Assembly (NCBI RefSeq): GCF_020037125.1
Contig: NZ_JAIQDG010000024.1
Location: forward strand, 1 to 64,000
Source: Myxococcus sp. RHSTA-1-4
Lineage (GTDB): Bacteria > Myxococcota > Myxococcia > Myxococcales > Myxococcaceae
Direction of reading: 5' to 3'
DNA length: 64,000 nucleotides
Part shown: positions 24,300 to 33,580 of the stretch, piece after piece
Numbering within the stretch: the first letter of the stretch is position 1
Layout of the letters: each line of letters opens with the position of its first letter
The notes under the pieces: model-generated
The model's database searches: none
Told to the model about the DNA's origin: nothing
What the model saw: the letters and a program-made list of their open reading frames with translations, nothing else
Translations under genes and position numbers: made by a program

Positions 24300-25448
24300 A
24301 TGTCGTCCCTGCCGTCTGACGTCCCCCCTCCGCCGCAGGTGCTGCTGCGCTCCGGCCGCACCTCCTATGAGTTCATCCGCTCCCTGGGCCCCGCGCACCA
24401 TGGGGAGCTGGTGCTCGCCCGCCGCCTCTACGAGGGGGGCTTCGGCGGCTACGCCGTCCTCAAGCGCCCGCCGCGCGCCGCCGCCGCGGAGGCGTCCCGC
24501 CGGCTGCTGGAGGAGGGCCGCCTGGCCGCTCAGCTCCACCACCCCAACATCGTCGCCGTCCACCACCTCAAGGGCCCCGACGACGCGCCGGTGCTCGTCT
24601 TCGAGCACACCCCCGGCCACCGGCTGGACACGCTGCTGGAGGCCTCCACCCGCGCCCGGCTTCCCCTCTCCGAGGGCTTCGCCCTCTACGTCGCCGCCGA
24701 GGTCGCCGACGCGCTCCACCACGCCCACAACCTCACCGACGAGCACGGCCGCGCGCTCCAGGTCGTCCACCGCGACGTGGGCCCGTACAACATCCTCGTC
24801 ACCGAGCACGGCACGGTGAAGCTGCTCGACTTCGGCGCCGCCTGGTCCCGGCTGCCCGGACGGGTAACGACGACGGACTCGGAGCTGCCCGGCAGCCTCG
24901 CCTACGCGGCCCCCGAGCACGTGGCCCAGCTTGGCCTGGACGGGCGCGCGGACATGTTCAGCCTGGGCATCGTCCTCCTCCAGCTGCTCACCGGCCGCCA
25001 CCTCTTCGAGGGTGCGGACCGCTTCGAGTCCGAGCGCCGCCGCCGCCGCGAGCGCACGCCGGCCCAGGACTCCACCACCCGCGAGCACGCGCTGGCCGCC
25101 GCCATGCACGAGGCCATCAGCCACGCCGCGGAGATAGAGCTCAAGCGCCGCATCCTCGCCTACGGCCAGGAGGACCTGGACGAGGCCACGCGCGCGGTGC
25201 CCGCCGCCCTGGTGCCGCTGGTGCGCAGGGCGCTCGCCCCGGACCGGGTGGAGCGCTTCGCCACCTGCGCGGACCTGGCCCGCGCCCTGCGCGAGCACCT
25301 GCGCCGCACGGGCCAGCCCTTCGGCCGCCCCGAGGCCCTCACGGAGCTGGCCGGCCTGCGCTACGCCGCCCTGCGCGTCCAGGCCGGTGAGTCCCCCGAC
25401 GCGGCCCTGGAGGACCGGCTCCTTCCTGAAGACGACCTCGCCTCCTGA
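24300..25448 (+). CDS. Hanks-type serine/threonine protein kinase, soluble
   Basis: This encodes 382 residues from ATG 24300, with AGGAGAG upstream. The kinase domain spans about residues 23-280. The VAIK-like Lys is in GYAVLKRP, the helix-C Glu in LLEEGRLAAQL, the catalytic loop HRDVGPYN, the DFG motif LLDFGAA and the APE motif YAAPEHV. The usual catalytic-loop Lys is Gly; many myxobacterial kinases have Ser there and are still listed as kinases, so activity is uncertain. The glycine loop is weak (LGPAHHGE). There is no transmembrane segment, so it acts in the cytoplasm. The 100-residue C-terminal tail is helical and unassigned. It faces the XRE regulator gene. Confidence 0.88.
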   Translation: MSSLPSDVPPPPQVLLRSGRTSYEFIRSLGPAHHGELVLARRLYEGGFGGYAVLKRPPRAAAAEASRRLLEEGRLAAQLHHPNIVAVHHLKGPDDAPVLVFEHTPGHRLDTLLEASTRARLPLSEGFALYVAAEVADALHHAHNLTDEHGRALQVVHRDVGPYNILVTEHGTVKLLDFGAAWSRLPGRVTTTDSELPGSLAYAAPEHVAQLGLDGRADMFSLGIVLLQLLTGRHLFEGADRFESERRRRRERTPAQDSTTREHALAAAMHEAISHAAEIELKRRILAYGQEDLDEATRAVPAALVPLVRRALAPDRVERFATCADLARALREHLRRTGQPFGRPEALTELAGLRYAALRVQAGESPDAALEDRLLPEDDLAS

Positions 25449-25474
25449 CCCCCACCGCGCGGGGTGCACCTCCC

Positions 25475-27904
25475 TCAGGCGCGGGGGAGTTTCACCTGGA
25501 AGGTGGTGCCCGCCTCGGCGGTGGACGACACCTCGATGCGGCCCCCGTGGCCCTTCACCACCTGCTCGACGATGTAGAGCCCCAGCCCCAGGCCGCCACC
25601 GCCAGGGCCGGCCGTGGTGCCCCGGCGGAACGGGTCGAACAGGCGCGGCAGCATGTCCTCGGCAATGGGCTCGCCCGCGTTGTGCACCTCCAGCACCACC
25701 GCCTCCCCCACGTCCGACAGGTGGAAGGTGACGGGGGCGTCCGGCGGGCTGTACTGGAGCGCGTTGCCGCCCAGGTTGCTCACCACCTGCAGCAGCCGGT
25801 CCGCGTCCCACTCGCCCTCGTAGCGGCCCGGCGCCACCTGGAGCGTCAGGCTCCGCTCCGGCCACGCCGCCTCCAGCTCCTCCACGCCCTGCCGCACCAC
25901 CGCGCGCAAATCTCCGGGCACGCGCTGAATCGGGATGCCGCCGCCCAGCCGCCCGCGGGTGAAGTCCAGCAGCTCCGAAATCATGCGCTTCATCCGGTCG
26001 CTGGCGCGGGCCAGGCGGGTGACGAGCCGCCGCTCGCGCTCCGGCAGTGCCTCGCTGTGCAGCAACTGCGTGGCGGAGAGCTGGATGGCGTTGAGGGGGT
26101 TGCGCAAATCGTGGCTGACAATCGCGATGAGCCGCTCACCGAAGCGGGCCGCCTGCAGCGCCGCCTCCTGCGCGCGGCGCCGCTCGGTGATGTCCACCAT
26201 GGTGGCCACCGCCGCGACGATGGTGCCCTCCCTGTCGCGGATGGGCGCGCTGGAGACGAGCACCGTCACGCGCTGGCCGTCCTCGCGCTCGATGAGCAGC
26301 TCCTCGCTCCGCACCTCCTCGCCCTGCCGGAGGCTGCGGAACAGCGGCAGCTCCCCGGGCTCGTACCGCCGCCCGTCCGGGTGCAGCACCGTGTAGGGCG
26401 CCCGCGCGAAGTCCTCCACCAGGGTGGACGGGGCGAAGGGCCGGCCGGTGATGGCCTCCACGTTCCGGCTGGCCATCAGCAGCCGGCCACTGGGAGCCTC
26501 CGCGATGAAGACGCCCGCGGGCATCTGGTCCAGCACCGACGCCAGCCGCGCCCGCTCCGCCTCGATGGCCGCCAGCAGCCGCTGCCGGTCCGTCTCCACC
26601 GCGCGGCGCTGGGTGATGTCCAGCACGGTGGCCACCCGCTGCACCACCCGCCCGGACGCGTCGCGGAAGGACGTCACGTGCGAGAAGGCGGGGAAGCGGC
26701 TGCCGTCCTTGCGGATGTGGAGCGACTCGTATTCGTGGGAGGACTTGGAGTGCGCCGCCGACACGTGCCGGTGCAGCACGCCGCGCGCCTCGGGCGCGAA
26801 GGTGTCCTCCAGCGGCCGGCCCCTCAGCTCCTCCGGCGTGTACCCGTGCATGCGCGCGAAGGCGGGGTTGACGTCGCGCAGGGTGTTGTCCTCCGCGCTC
26901 ACCACCACCACGCCCACGCCCAGCCGTGTGAAGACCTCCTCCCAGCGCCGCAGGCCGGCCTCGCTCTCGCGCAGGCGGGCCAGGGAGGCCTCCGCCTCGG
27001 CGCGCGCCGCCCGCTCGCGGGCATGCGCCTGCGCCTGCGCGAGCAGCGCGGTGGCGCGCGCCGCCATGGCGCGGAACAGCAGCAGGTCCGCCTCGGACAG
27101 TTCGCTGCTGGCGCGGCTGCCCATCAGCGCCACCCCCAGCACCTCGCTGTCCAGCACCAGCGGCACGCCGTACAGCGCGCGCAGGCCCGCCTCGCGGAGG
27201 ACTGGCTCACCCACCCGCGCGTCGCTGCCCGCCTCATGCACGAGCAGCGGCTGGCGCGTGGCGGCGATGGTGCCGACGAAGCCCTCCCCCTCGGGCACAC
27301 GGGCCCCGGCCTTCAGCCCCTCCCCCACCACGCTCGCCACGCGCAGGGAGTCCCCGTCCTTCAGCAGCACCCCGGCCATGTCCACCGCGGCCACCGTCTC
27401 GCGCAGCACCTGGAGGAGGCGCGGGAGGAAGCCGGCCACGTCGTCGCTGCCCAGGGCCGCGGTGCTGATGCGGTCCAGCGCCTGCAGGGTGCGCTCGCGC
27501 GCGAGTGTGTAGCGGCTGACGGACGCCGCCACGGCCTCGTCCATGGCCTCGTGGAAGACGCGCTCCTCCTCCGGATACGGCGTGGCCCCGCCCCGGGCGG
27601 CCCACAGCCGCAGCACGCAGCCACGCAGCAGCCGGTACTCCGTCACCACCTGGTGGAGGTTGAAGCCCTCCCCCAGCCGCTCGAGGGCGTGCAGGTCCGG
27701 AATGGCGCCTGGCCCGGAGGCCACACCCGCCTGGGGCCGCTGGCGAATCCGCGACGCCACCCCTTCCAGCAGCCGGGGCAGGCCGTCATGCAGCGCGGGC
27801 CGGGACAGGGCCTGGGCGGCGGGGATGGCACGCACCTCCGCCTCCCACGCCTCCATGATGGCGTCGCGGTGCTGGAGGAGGAAGTCTGCCAGGGGGAGGG
27901 GCAC
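25475..27904 (-). CDS. Multi-domain sensor histidine kinase (RsbR-like N-terminus, GAF, PAS, PAS)
   Basis: This encodes 809 residues from GTG 27904; a TTG at 27940 is also in frame and neither has a clear ribosome site. The N-terminal 150 residues are helical and resemble the RsbR/RsbT-type sensor region (FLLQHRDAIMEAWEAEVRAI, VVTEYRLLRGCVLRLWA). A GAF domain follows (about 160-310), then two PAS/PAC modules, each closing with a DIT-[EQ]-R motif, then HisKA with SHDLRNPL (His598), N-box NLGGNALQYS and GLGLGLYIVEQV. It is soluble. The upstream response regulator gene stops 64 bp before it on the same strand, so the two are probably co-transcribed partners. Confidence 0.9.
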   Translation of the reverse strand: MPLPLADFLLQHRDAIMEAWEAEVRAIPAAQALSRPALHDGLPRLLEGVASRIRQRPQAGVASGPGAIPDLHALERLGEGFNLHQVVTEYRLLRGCVLRLWAARGGATPYPEEERVFHEAMDEAVAASVSRYTLARERTLQALDRISTAALGSDDVAGFLPRLLQVLRETVAAVDMAGVLLKDGDSLRVASVVGEGLKAGARVPEGEGFVGTIAATRQPLLVHEAGSDARVGEPVLREAGLRALYGVPLVLDSEVLGVALMGSRASSELSEADLLLFRAMAARATALLAQAQAHARERAARAEAEASLARLRESEAGLRRWEEVFTRLGVGVVVVSAEDNTLRDVNPAFARMHGYTPEELRGRPLEDTFAPEARGVLHRHVSAAHSKSSHEYESLHIRKDGSRFPAFSHVTSFRDASGRVVQRVATVLDITQRRAVETDRQRLLAAIEAERARLASVLDQMPAGVFIAEAPSGRLLMASRNVEAITGRPFAPSTLVEDFARAPYTVLHPDGRRYEPGELPLFRSLRQGEEVRSEELLIEREDGQRVTVLVSSAPIRDREGTIVAAVATMVDITERRRAQEAALQAARFGERLIAIVSHDLRNPLNAIQLSATQLLHSEALPERERRLVTRLARASDRMKRMISELLDFTRGRLGGGIPIQRVPGDLRAVVRQGVEELEAAWPERSLTLQVAPGRYEGEWDADRLLQVVSNLGGNALQYSPPDAPVTFHLSDVGEAVVLEVHNAGEPIAEDMLPRLFDPFRRGTTAGPGGGGLGLGLYIVEQVVKGHGGRIEVSSTAEAGTTFQVKLPRA

Positions 27905-27967
27905 GGCGAGCCATGTAAGGCCCCGGCCCCGGAGGGACAACCGCGAAACACGCGGAGTGCCGTGCAG

Positions 27968-28384
27968 CTAAAGCAACTCCGGCCTCCGGCCCTGGGCGCA
28001 GTACCCGGCCACGGTGTCCAGCAGGGCCGGAATCTCGAAGGGCTTGCGCAACATCGCGCGGGCGCCCTCCGGAGGCTCCTTCACCGAGGCGGAGAGCACC
28101 ACCACGGGGACATGGCTCAGCCCCGGGTCCGCGCGGAACCGTTCCATGAAGGTGAAGCCATCCATGACGGGCATCATCAGGTCCAGCAGCACGACGCAGG
28201 GCCACCGGCCCAGGTGCCCCAGCGCGTCGAGCTCGGCCAGGGCCTCCAGGCCGTTCTCCGCCACGTGCACCTCGAAACCTTCGTCCTCCAGGATGTCGGC
28301 GACGGCGGCCCGCAGGTCCGCGTCATCCTCCACCAGGAGGACGGGACCGGGACCAACAGAGGGGGCAGGGGGCTCGATGCTCAC
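27968..28384 (-). CDS. Single-domain response regulator
   Basis: This encodes 138 residues, all one receiver domain: an acidic DD pair (VLLVEDDADL), phospho-Asp in VVLLDLMMPVMDGF, Ser/Thr switch (VVVLSAS) and Lys (MLRKPFEIPAL). No output domain is attached, so it acts by protein contact, typically in a phosphorelay. It precedes the large sensor kinase on the same strand with a 63-bp gap. This supports a kinase/regulator pair. Confidence 0.9.
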   Translation of the reverse strand: MSIEPPAPSVGPGPVLLVEDDADLRAAVADILEDEGFEVHVAENGLEALAELDALGHLGRWPCVVLLDLMMPVMDGFTFMERFRADPGLSHVPVVVLSASVKEPPEGARAMLRKPFEIPALLDTVAGYCAQGRRPELL

Positions 28385-28466
28385 GGGCTGACGTTAATAC
28401 CCGTGACTGACGTGGGCCCCGCGCCAGCGGCGGCGGCCGGAGGGGAACCTGCCCGGCGGGCCCTCC

Positions 28467-28712
28467 TCAGCGGGCCTGGGGCGCCTCGACATGCGTCAGG
28501 CGCAGCAGCCCATGGTCCGGCTCCAGGCGGTAGCGGACGCGGAAGCCCGAATCCAGCACCACCAGGCCGGCCCGCTCCGGGACGAGCGGCCCTTCGAGCG
28601 GGAGACCGGCGGCGAGCGCCCCCAGCTCATATTGAACCTGCACCCGCACCGCCGAAGAGCACCCGCAGAGGGTCCGGAGTGCCCGGGGCGCGAGCTGGAG
28701 TCGGAGGGCCAT
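28467..28712 (-). CDS. Small hypothetical protein
   Basis: This encodes 81 residues from ATG 28712 with a good GGAGAG five bases before the start. The sequence is a compact strand-rich fold (VRVQVQYELGALAAG, GLVVLDSGFRVRYRLE) with CGC near the N-terminus and no signal peptide. It is the first gene downstream of the ternary-system operon on the same strand, 177 bp after its last stop. It may belong to that transcript or stand alone. No family was recognised. Confidence 0.5.
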   Translation of the reverse strand: MALRLQLAPRALRTLCGCSSAVRVQVQYELGALAAGLPLEGPLVPERAGLVVLDSGFRVRYRLEPDHGLLRLTHVEAPQAR

Positions 28713-28889
28713 GGTCTCTCCAGACTGTCCAGCTCGGCTTTTTCGGGCAAGACGTACCGTGGGTCCAGGGCAGCCGTCATCTTCCGGTGTCATGCGGGGG
28801 TCTCTCCACCCCACTCGGGTGTGGCTTACGAGACACCCACGCGCTGGTGGCGCGGCAGTGGCCGAGGCGGCTGCCGGCGGGTCCTGAAG

Positions 28890-31745
28890 TCACGGCACGG
28901 CCACGTGCCGCACCGTGCCCCGTTCCAAATCCAGCGCCAGCAACCGGCCGCGCGAGTCGAAGGCCAGCAGCGCGGTGGCGAAGAGGCGCACGCGCGGGAC
29001 GTCCGTGCCCTCGAAGACGAGCAGGGCCCGCTCGGTGCCACGAGCGTCCACCAGGTGGAGTTGCCAGTGGCCCGAGCAGCGCATCACGTCCACGCGCCAG
29101 TGCTCGGCGAGGACGAAGACCTCGCATCCCGGACGGACGGACTCAGGAAACTGCGGCGAGCGGGTGCCCGCGGGCTGCAGCCAGAGGAGCTGGACCTCGT
29201 GCTCCGCCGTGGGAGCGGGCTCGGCGAGGAACCGAGACGAGGCAACGTCCAGGGGGAGGACGGCCACGGGGACGGCCACGAGGGCTGTCACCTCGCCGTC
29301 GCTGGTCAGCGAGACGGTCAGGAGCGTTGCCGGCTGGGTGTTCACCGGAAGCGGCAGCTCGCCGCGGGCGCGCAGCGTGGGGCCCTGGGCCAGGTCGTAG
29401 GTCCACCGCTCCAGGCTCGACGGGCCCGAGACGAGGAAGCTCAGCCGCGCGGCATCCACGGCCAGGGACAACACGCGGCCCGGCAGGTCCGGCACCCGCC
29501 AGAGGGCACGCAGGCCGGCGGAGAAGGCGTCCACCATCATCACCGTGTGCCCGGAAGAGACGAACCAGGTGTTGCCGTCGTAGGTGGGGGCCCAGGCCTC
29601 CAGCCGCGCGTCGCACCATGGGACGGCCCTGCGCGCCACGAGGTCCAGGCGCGACAGGCGCCGCACCTCGCCGCGCGGCGCGAGCGCCAGCGCCCGGTCC
29701 CCGTGCACGGAGGGCACCAGCGAGAAGGCCGGCACGTCGAAGTGCGCGACCGTCCGGCCGTCCGCGCGCACCAGCCGCGCGCCCGCCTCGCCCAGCGCGA
29801 GCAACAGCCGGCCATCCGGCAGCGCCACCGCATCGTGGACGGGAAAGGCCCCCGCGTCCGAGGCGCGAACCGTGACGTTGATGCGCGGCCGGGACACGTC
29901 GCTGCTCCAGGTGACGGTGGAGCGCTCGGACAGCGGAGGCAGGTCCGCGCGGAGCGTGCCGTCGGGGGCGTCGCGCAGCAGGCGCGTGACGAAGTCGGAC
30001 GCGAAGCGGGCGTGGCCGGCCGCCCTGTCCCTGAGCAGCGCGCGCACCGTGGGCACCACGAGCGCGGTGCGGCCCGGCGAGGGGGACTCGCCCGACAGGG
30101 TGAGCGCGAAGGCGAAGCGCTCGGGAGCGCGCTCCGCGGTGTCGTCTTCGAGCAACTCCCGCACGCGCTCCGCCGCGGTCTCCAGTCCATCGGGGAACGC
30201 GGTGGCCCACAGCGCGAGCAGCCGTGCGCCGGAGGCGCCACCGCACTCCACGCCCCGCTCCACCCATTCGCGGGCCAGGGCCCGGGCGTCGGTGATGGGC
30301 CAGAGGGTCTGGACCGCGTGGGCCCAGTCACCGGCCTCGGCGAGCGTCTCCGCCCAGAGCAGCCTCAGGACGCGGGCCTCCTCGGGGTGCGTGCGAGACA
30401 GGCGCAGCACCGCATCCGCGAAAGCGCCGCTGCGCCGGGCGATGGCCGTGGCGCGCGCCACGTCCTTCGCGAGGAACCACTGGCGCACCACCAGCCCGGG
30501 GGGCAGGTTGCGTCCCTCGGCCAGCTCCGCCGCGAGCCGGAAGCGCCCGTGCCTCTCGAGGAAGGAGACGGCCTCCTCGTGCGCACCCAGCAGCTCGGCG
30601 AGGATGAAGGCCGCCTCATCGATGCGGCCCTCGCGCTCGAAGCGGCGGAAGGCCTCGCGGTAGCGCTCCTTGAGGGCGGCGAACAGCTCCTGGCCGCCGG
30701 CGAACACGGAGGCGGCGCCGTGCTGCCCCGTCTGGATGGTGAGCTTCTCGCGCGGACCGGGCAGGCCCAGCGCCACGCGCGTGTTCTCGTCCAGGCCGCT
30801 GCCCAGGGGGATGGCGTAGCGCAGCGCCTCCTGGAGGTTGCCCTCCTCGAACATCTCGAAGAGGCGGCGCACGTACTCCGCCTTGCGCCGGCCCAGCATC
30901 TGGCCGAGCGGCGTGTTCAGGAGCATCCACTCGGAGAGGCGCGACAGCAGGCTCGGGCCGGAGGGCTCCGCGCGAGTCCCGGGAGGTGCCTCGCCGGAGC
31001 CACCGCGGGCACTGGCCGTGGCGCCTTCGTGCGGCGTGCCGGAGCGCGCGAAGAAGGACGCCAGCCACCGGCGCAGCCGCGAAGGCGGACGGGAGGCGCT
31101 CGGCTTGCCCGGGCCGCGCGCACCGAACAGGGCCTCGCGCAGTCGCGCGAGCAGCCCCGGACGACGGGCAGCCATTGCCTTTTCCGGCGGTGCTCGTCCC
31201 TGCATTCGCGCCAGCACCCCCTGCGCCTCGGGCGCGAGCGTGGGCACGGAGGGACCGAAGAAGGCGCGCGTGGGTGGAGGCAGAGGCTCCAGCGTGGGCA
31301 CGGGCGGCGGTGGCGCGCCCAGGCCGCGCGCGGGCAGCGGCACCCACTCGGACACGTCGAGCCACTCCGACAGGTCCACCGCGGGCGCACCGGCCAGCGG
31401 GTACGCGCGCGCGACACCCGCGCGCACCAGCACCACCGAGCCCTCGCGGAGTGCCAGCTGCTCGCGCTCGCCAGCGGACAACGGCGCGGAGGACAGGACG
31501 CCCTGCTCCAGCGTGAGCGGCAGGCCCGGAGCGGAATCGCTGGCGACGGCTCGTGACTGGGGCAGGCGCAGCAGGTAGCCGCCAGCCACGAGGTGAACGG
31601 AGGCCGCGGGCGTCCACGCGGCGAGCACACGCCGGCGCGCCTCGCCCTCGCCGAGCAGCATGGGGTCGAACCAGAGGGCCGCCGCGCGCACCGTGCCTCG
31701 GTGCAGGTGACGGCGGGGCCGAAGGAGGGAGGCCGTGCCGCTCAT
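28890..31745 (-). CDS. bpX6-like protein with C-terminal beta-propeller (ternary conflict system)
   Basis: This encodes 951 residues; the ATG overlaps the previous stop as ATGA. The N-terminal 120 residues (RGTVRAAALWFDPMLLGEG, HLVAGGYLLRLP, LREGSVVLVRAGVARAYPLA) fit the bpX6 type of adaptor domain. A Pro/Arg-rich linker (about 145-270) follows, then a helical TPR/ARM-like stretch (about 300-560). The last 350 residues are propeller blades (VALPDGRLLLALGEAGARLV, DGNTWFVSSGHTVMMVD, LLAFDSRGRLLALDL). There is no signal peptide or catalytic motif. In MoxR-vWA-beta-propeller systems such proteins are thought to recognise a target while MoxR remodels the complex. The family name is from memory of the domain class and should be verified. 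Confidence 0.7.
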   Translation of the reverse strand: MSGTASLLRPRRHLHRGTVRAAALWFDPMLLGEGEARRRVLAAWTPAASVHLVAGGYLLRLPQSRAVASDSAPGLPLTLEQGVLSSAPLSAGEREQLALREGSVVLVRAGVARAYPLAGAPAVDLSEWLDVSEWVPLPARGLGAPPPPVPTLEPLPPPTRAFFGPSVPTLAPEAQGVLARMQGRAPPEKAMAARRPGLLARLREALFGARGPGKPSASRPPSRLRRWLASFFARSGTPHEGATASARGGSGEAPPGTRAEPSGPSLLSRLSEWMLLNTPLGQMLGRRKAEYVRRLFEMFEEGNLQEALRYAIPLGSGLDENTRVALGLPGPREKLTIQTGQHGAASVFAGGQELFAALKERYREAFRRFEREGRIDEAAFILAELLGAHEEAVSFLERHGRFRLAAELAEGRNLPPGLVVRQWFLAKDVARATAIARRSGAFADAVLRLSRTHPEEARVLRLLWAETLAEAGDWAHAVQTLWPITDARALAREWVERGVECGGASGARLLALWATAFPDGLETAAERVRELLEDDTAERAPERFAFALTLSGESPSPGRTALVVPTVRALLRDRAAGHARFASDFVTRLLRDAPDGTLRADLPPLSERSTVTWSSDVSRPRINVTVRASDAGAFPVHDAVALPDGRLLLALGEAGARLVRADGRTVAHFDVPAFSLVPSVHGDRALALAPRGEVRRLSRLDLVARRAVPWCDARLEAWAPTYDGNTWFVSSGHTVMMVDAFSAGLRALWRVPDLPGRVLSLAVDAARLSFLVSGPSSLERWTYDLAQGPTLRARGELPLPVNTQPATLLTVSLTSDGEVTALVAVPVAVLPLDVASSRFLAEPAPTAEHEVQLLWLQPAGTRSPQFPESVRPGCEVFVLAEHWRVDVMRCSGHWQLHLVDARGTERALLVFEGTDVPRVRLFATALLAFDSRGRLLALDLERGTVRHVAVP

Positions 31746-33580
31746 CCGCCAGCTCCCGGCAGCGCCTGGTACAGGATTCCGCCCTCGCGCAGGTTGCTCA
31801 ACACCAGCCCGCCTCCCTTCAGCATCCACCCGAGCACCGGAACGGCATGGCTGGCCTCCGCGTACAGCACGTCCTCCCAGGCCACCATCACCTTGTAACG
31901 GCCCTGGGGGCTGAACAGCCAGAAGGTGCGCCGGTCCTCGTCGATGGCCAGCAGCCCGGGGTCGGCCGGTGCCTCGCGGCAGATGCCCGGGCCGACCACA
32001 CGCATTCCCGCGGGAAGGTGCACCAACTCCGAGCGCTCCCCGAGGAACAGGCGCCACACGCCCGGCTCGTGACGTACCGCGAGCAAGCCTGCTTCCTTGT
32101 GTCCCCTGCCGCCTCCGTCGCCGAAGAACGCGCGGTCTCCGTCCACGCCGAGCGGCAGGCTGCGCACGCAGCCCGGCTCCACGATGCCCAGCCACGCGCC
32201 CGAGGACTGAGAACCCACCTCCACGGACGTGGAGCGAGTCACGAAGGTCACCTTGCGGTTCACCTCCGCCGCGGCAAGGACTCCCCTCGCCACGCGCGAG
32301 ACCTGGACGTGCCGCGTGCGCGGCTCCTCCTCGACGAGGAAGAGGCTCTCCCCCTGGTCGTCCAGCAGCAGGCGCTCATTGCCGGATGCGTCCAGGTAGC
32401 TCAACAGCCGGCCCGGCGGGTCGTGCATGGACACTGATGGTTGTGCACTGTCGCCATCGCGAGCCGCGAAGGCCTGCTCGTCAGACCTGCCAGAAGCATT
32501 CCCCCGGAGCTTGCCGTGGAGCACGAACCCGCCGTCCTTCTGCCGCTGCGTGAGGACGATGAGGCCTCCGTTGTGGCGCCAGCCCGCGCCTATCAGCGTC
32601 TGCCCCGCGGGAGGCGTCACGCGCCGGGTCTTGGGCACGGTGGCGCGCACCGAGTGCGGCAGGGCCATGGCCCCCACGCTGCCGTCCTCCCGGTGGAACA
32701 TCAGCCGGCGGCCATCCGCGGAGAAGGTGAACGAGCGCAGGAGGGGCTGCGGCGGCTGGGAGAGCCGCACGGCCGGCGCGGCGCGGGTCTGCTGGAACGG
32801 GTCTCTCAGCAGGCGCACGCAGGCCTCCGGCGGCGGCAGGTCCAGCGTCACGGAGCGCGCGGCACGGGAGGCGGGCCGCACCTGCACCGTGAGCTGCCGG
32901 GCGCTGGTGGCGAGCACCTCGGCCACCTCGGCACGGGACAGGCCCGTGGCGCCGGGCAGCCGGGACAGGCGCGCATCGCCCACGAGCCATGCGTCCTCCG
33001 GGGCCGCGTCCAGGGACAGCGCGCTTCGCCACGCGGCGAGCTGTGCATCCGTGGCGGGCCGCAGGTCGCGAGCGGCGAGCCACGTACCGACGGTGCCGGG
33101 CGTCACCTCGGAGAAGGCGCCCTTGCCGGGGTCGGCCTGGAGCACGCCCCACGAGAAGGCGGCGCCCGCGGCCTCGGCACGGCGGGACAGGACGACGAGG
33201 AGCGCGAGGTGGGCGATGCGAGGCGCCCCGAGCTGGTCCGGCCCCGCGTCCAACAGCGCCACGGTGCGGCGAGAGCCCCGCGGCTGGCGGAAGGCGGGCT
33301 TGAGGAAGGACAGCTCGCCGAAGGCGGCGCGGCGCACCAGCTCGTCGGGAGACTCCAGCGCCCACAGCCACTCGCTGACGAGCAGCCGGTCGAAGGTGCC
33401 CCTGCGGGTGAGGCCGTCATAGCCCTGGGGCTCGCCACCATCGGCCTCGCCTCGAGGACGCAACGAGCCGAGCGCCGCGGACAGCCGCGCCACGTACGGG
33501 CCCAGGTGCAGGGCCAGGTCCTCGGGGAAGAGCGAGAGCTGCGGCGCCCAGGGCCGCAGCGCGGGAGGCAGCGCGCTCAC
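31742..33580 (-). CDS. Degenerate vWA domain plus beta-propeller protein (ternary conflict system)
   Basis: This encodes 612 residues from GTG 33580, with SD GGAGGTGA four bases upstream. Residues 105-260 look like a vWA Rossmann-type domain: strand TVALLDAGPDQLG, helix HLALLVVLSRRA, strand AFSWGVLQAD. The MIDAS DxSxS motif reads D111-A-G-P-D, so metal binding is probably lost. Residues from about 270 form propeller blades (RSFTFSADGRRLMFHREDGS, GLIVLTQRQKDGG, DASGNERLLLDDQGESLFLV). vWA proteins are the usual clients of MoxR ATPases, and the moxR gene heads this operon. The start overlaps the stop of the small upstream frame and the stop overlaps the bpX6-like gene. Confidence 0.7.
   Translation of the reverse strand: MSALPPALRPWAPQLSLFPEDLALHLGPYVARLSAALGSLRPRGEADGGEPQGYDGLTRRGTFDRLLVSEWLWALESPDELVRRAAFGELSFLKPAFRQPRGSRRTVALLDAGPDQLGAPRIAHLALLVVLSRRAEAAGAAFSWGVLQADPGKGAFSEVTPGTVGTWLAARDLRPATDAQLAAWRSALSLDAAPEDAWLVGDARLSRLPGATGLSRAEVAEVLATSARQLTVQVRPASRAARSVTLDLPPPEACVRLLRDPFQQTRAAPAVRLSQPPQPLLRSFTFSADGRRLMFHREDGSVGAMALPHSVRATVPKTRRVTPPAGQTLIGAGWRHNGGLIVLTQRQKDGGFVLHGKLRGNASGRSDEQAFAARDGDSAQPSVSMHDPPGRLLSYLDASGNERLLLDDQGESLFLVEEEPRTRHVQVSRVARGVLAAAEVNRKVTFVTRSTSVEVGSQSSGAWLGIVEPGCVRSLPLGVDGDRAFFGDGGGRGHKEAGLLAVRHEPGVWRLFLGERSELVHLPAGMRVVGPGICREAPADPGLLAIDEDRRTFWLFSPQGRYKVMVAWEDVLYAEASHAVPVLGWMLKGGGLVLSNLREGGILYQALPGAGG

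Noticed and set aside
25547-29875. Very long plus-strand open frame (over 1400 codons) opposite the kinase, regulator and propeller genes
   Set aside because: It is an antisense artefact of strong third-position GC bias: residue composition is Arg/His/Pro/Ala-rich without motifs, and the opposite strand holds clear families.
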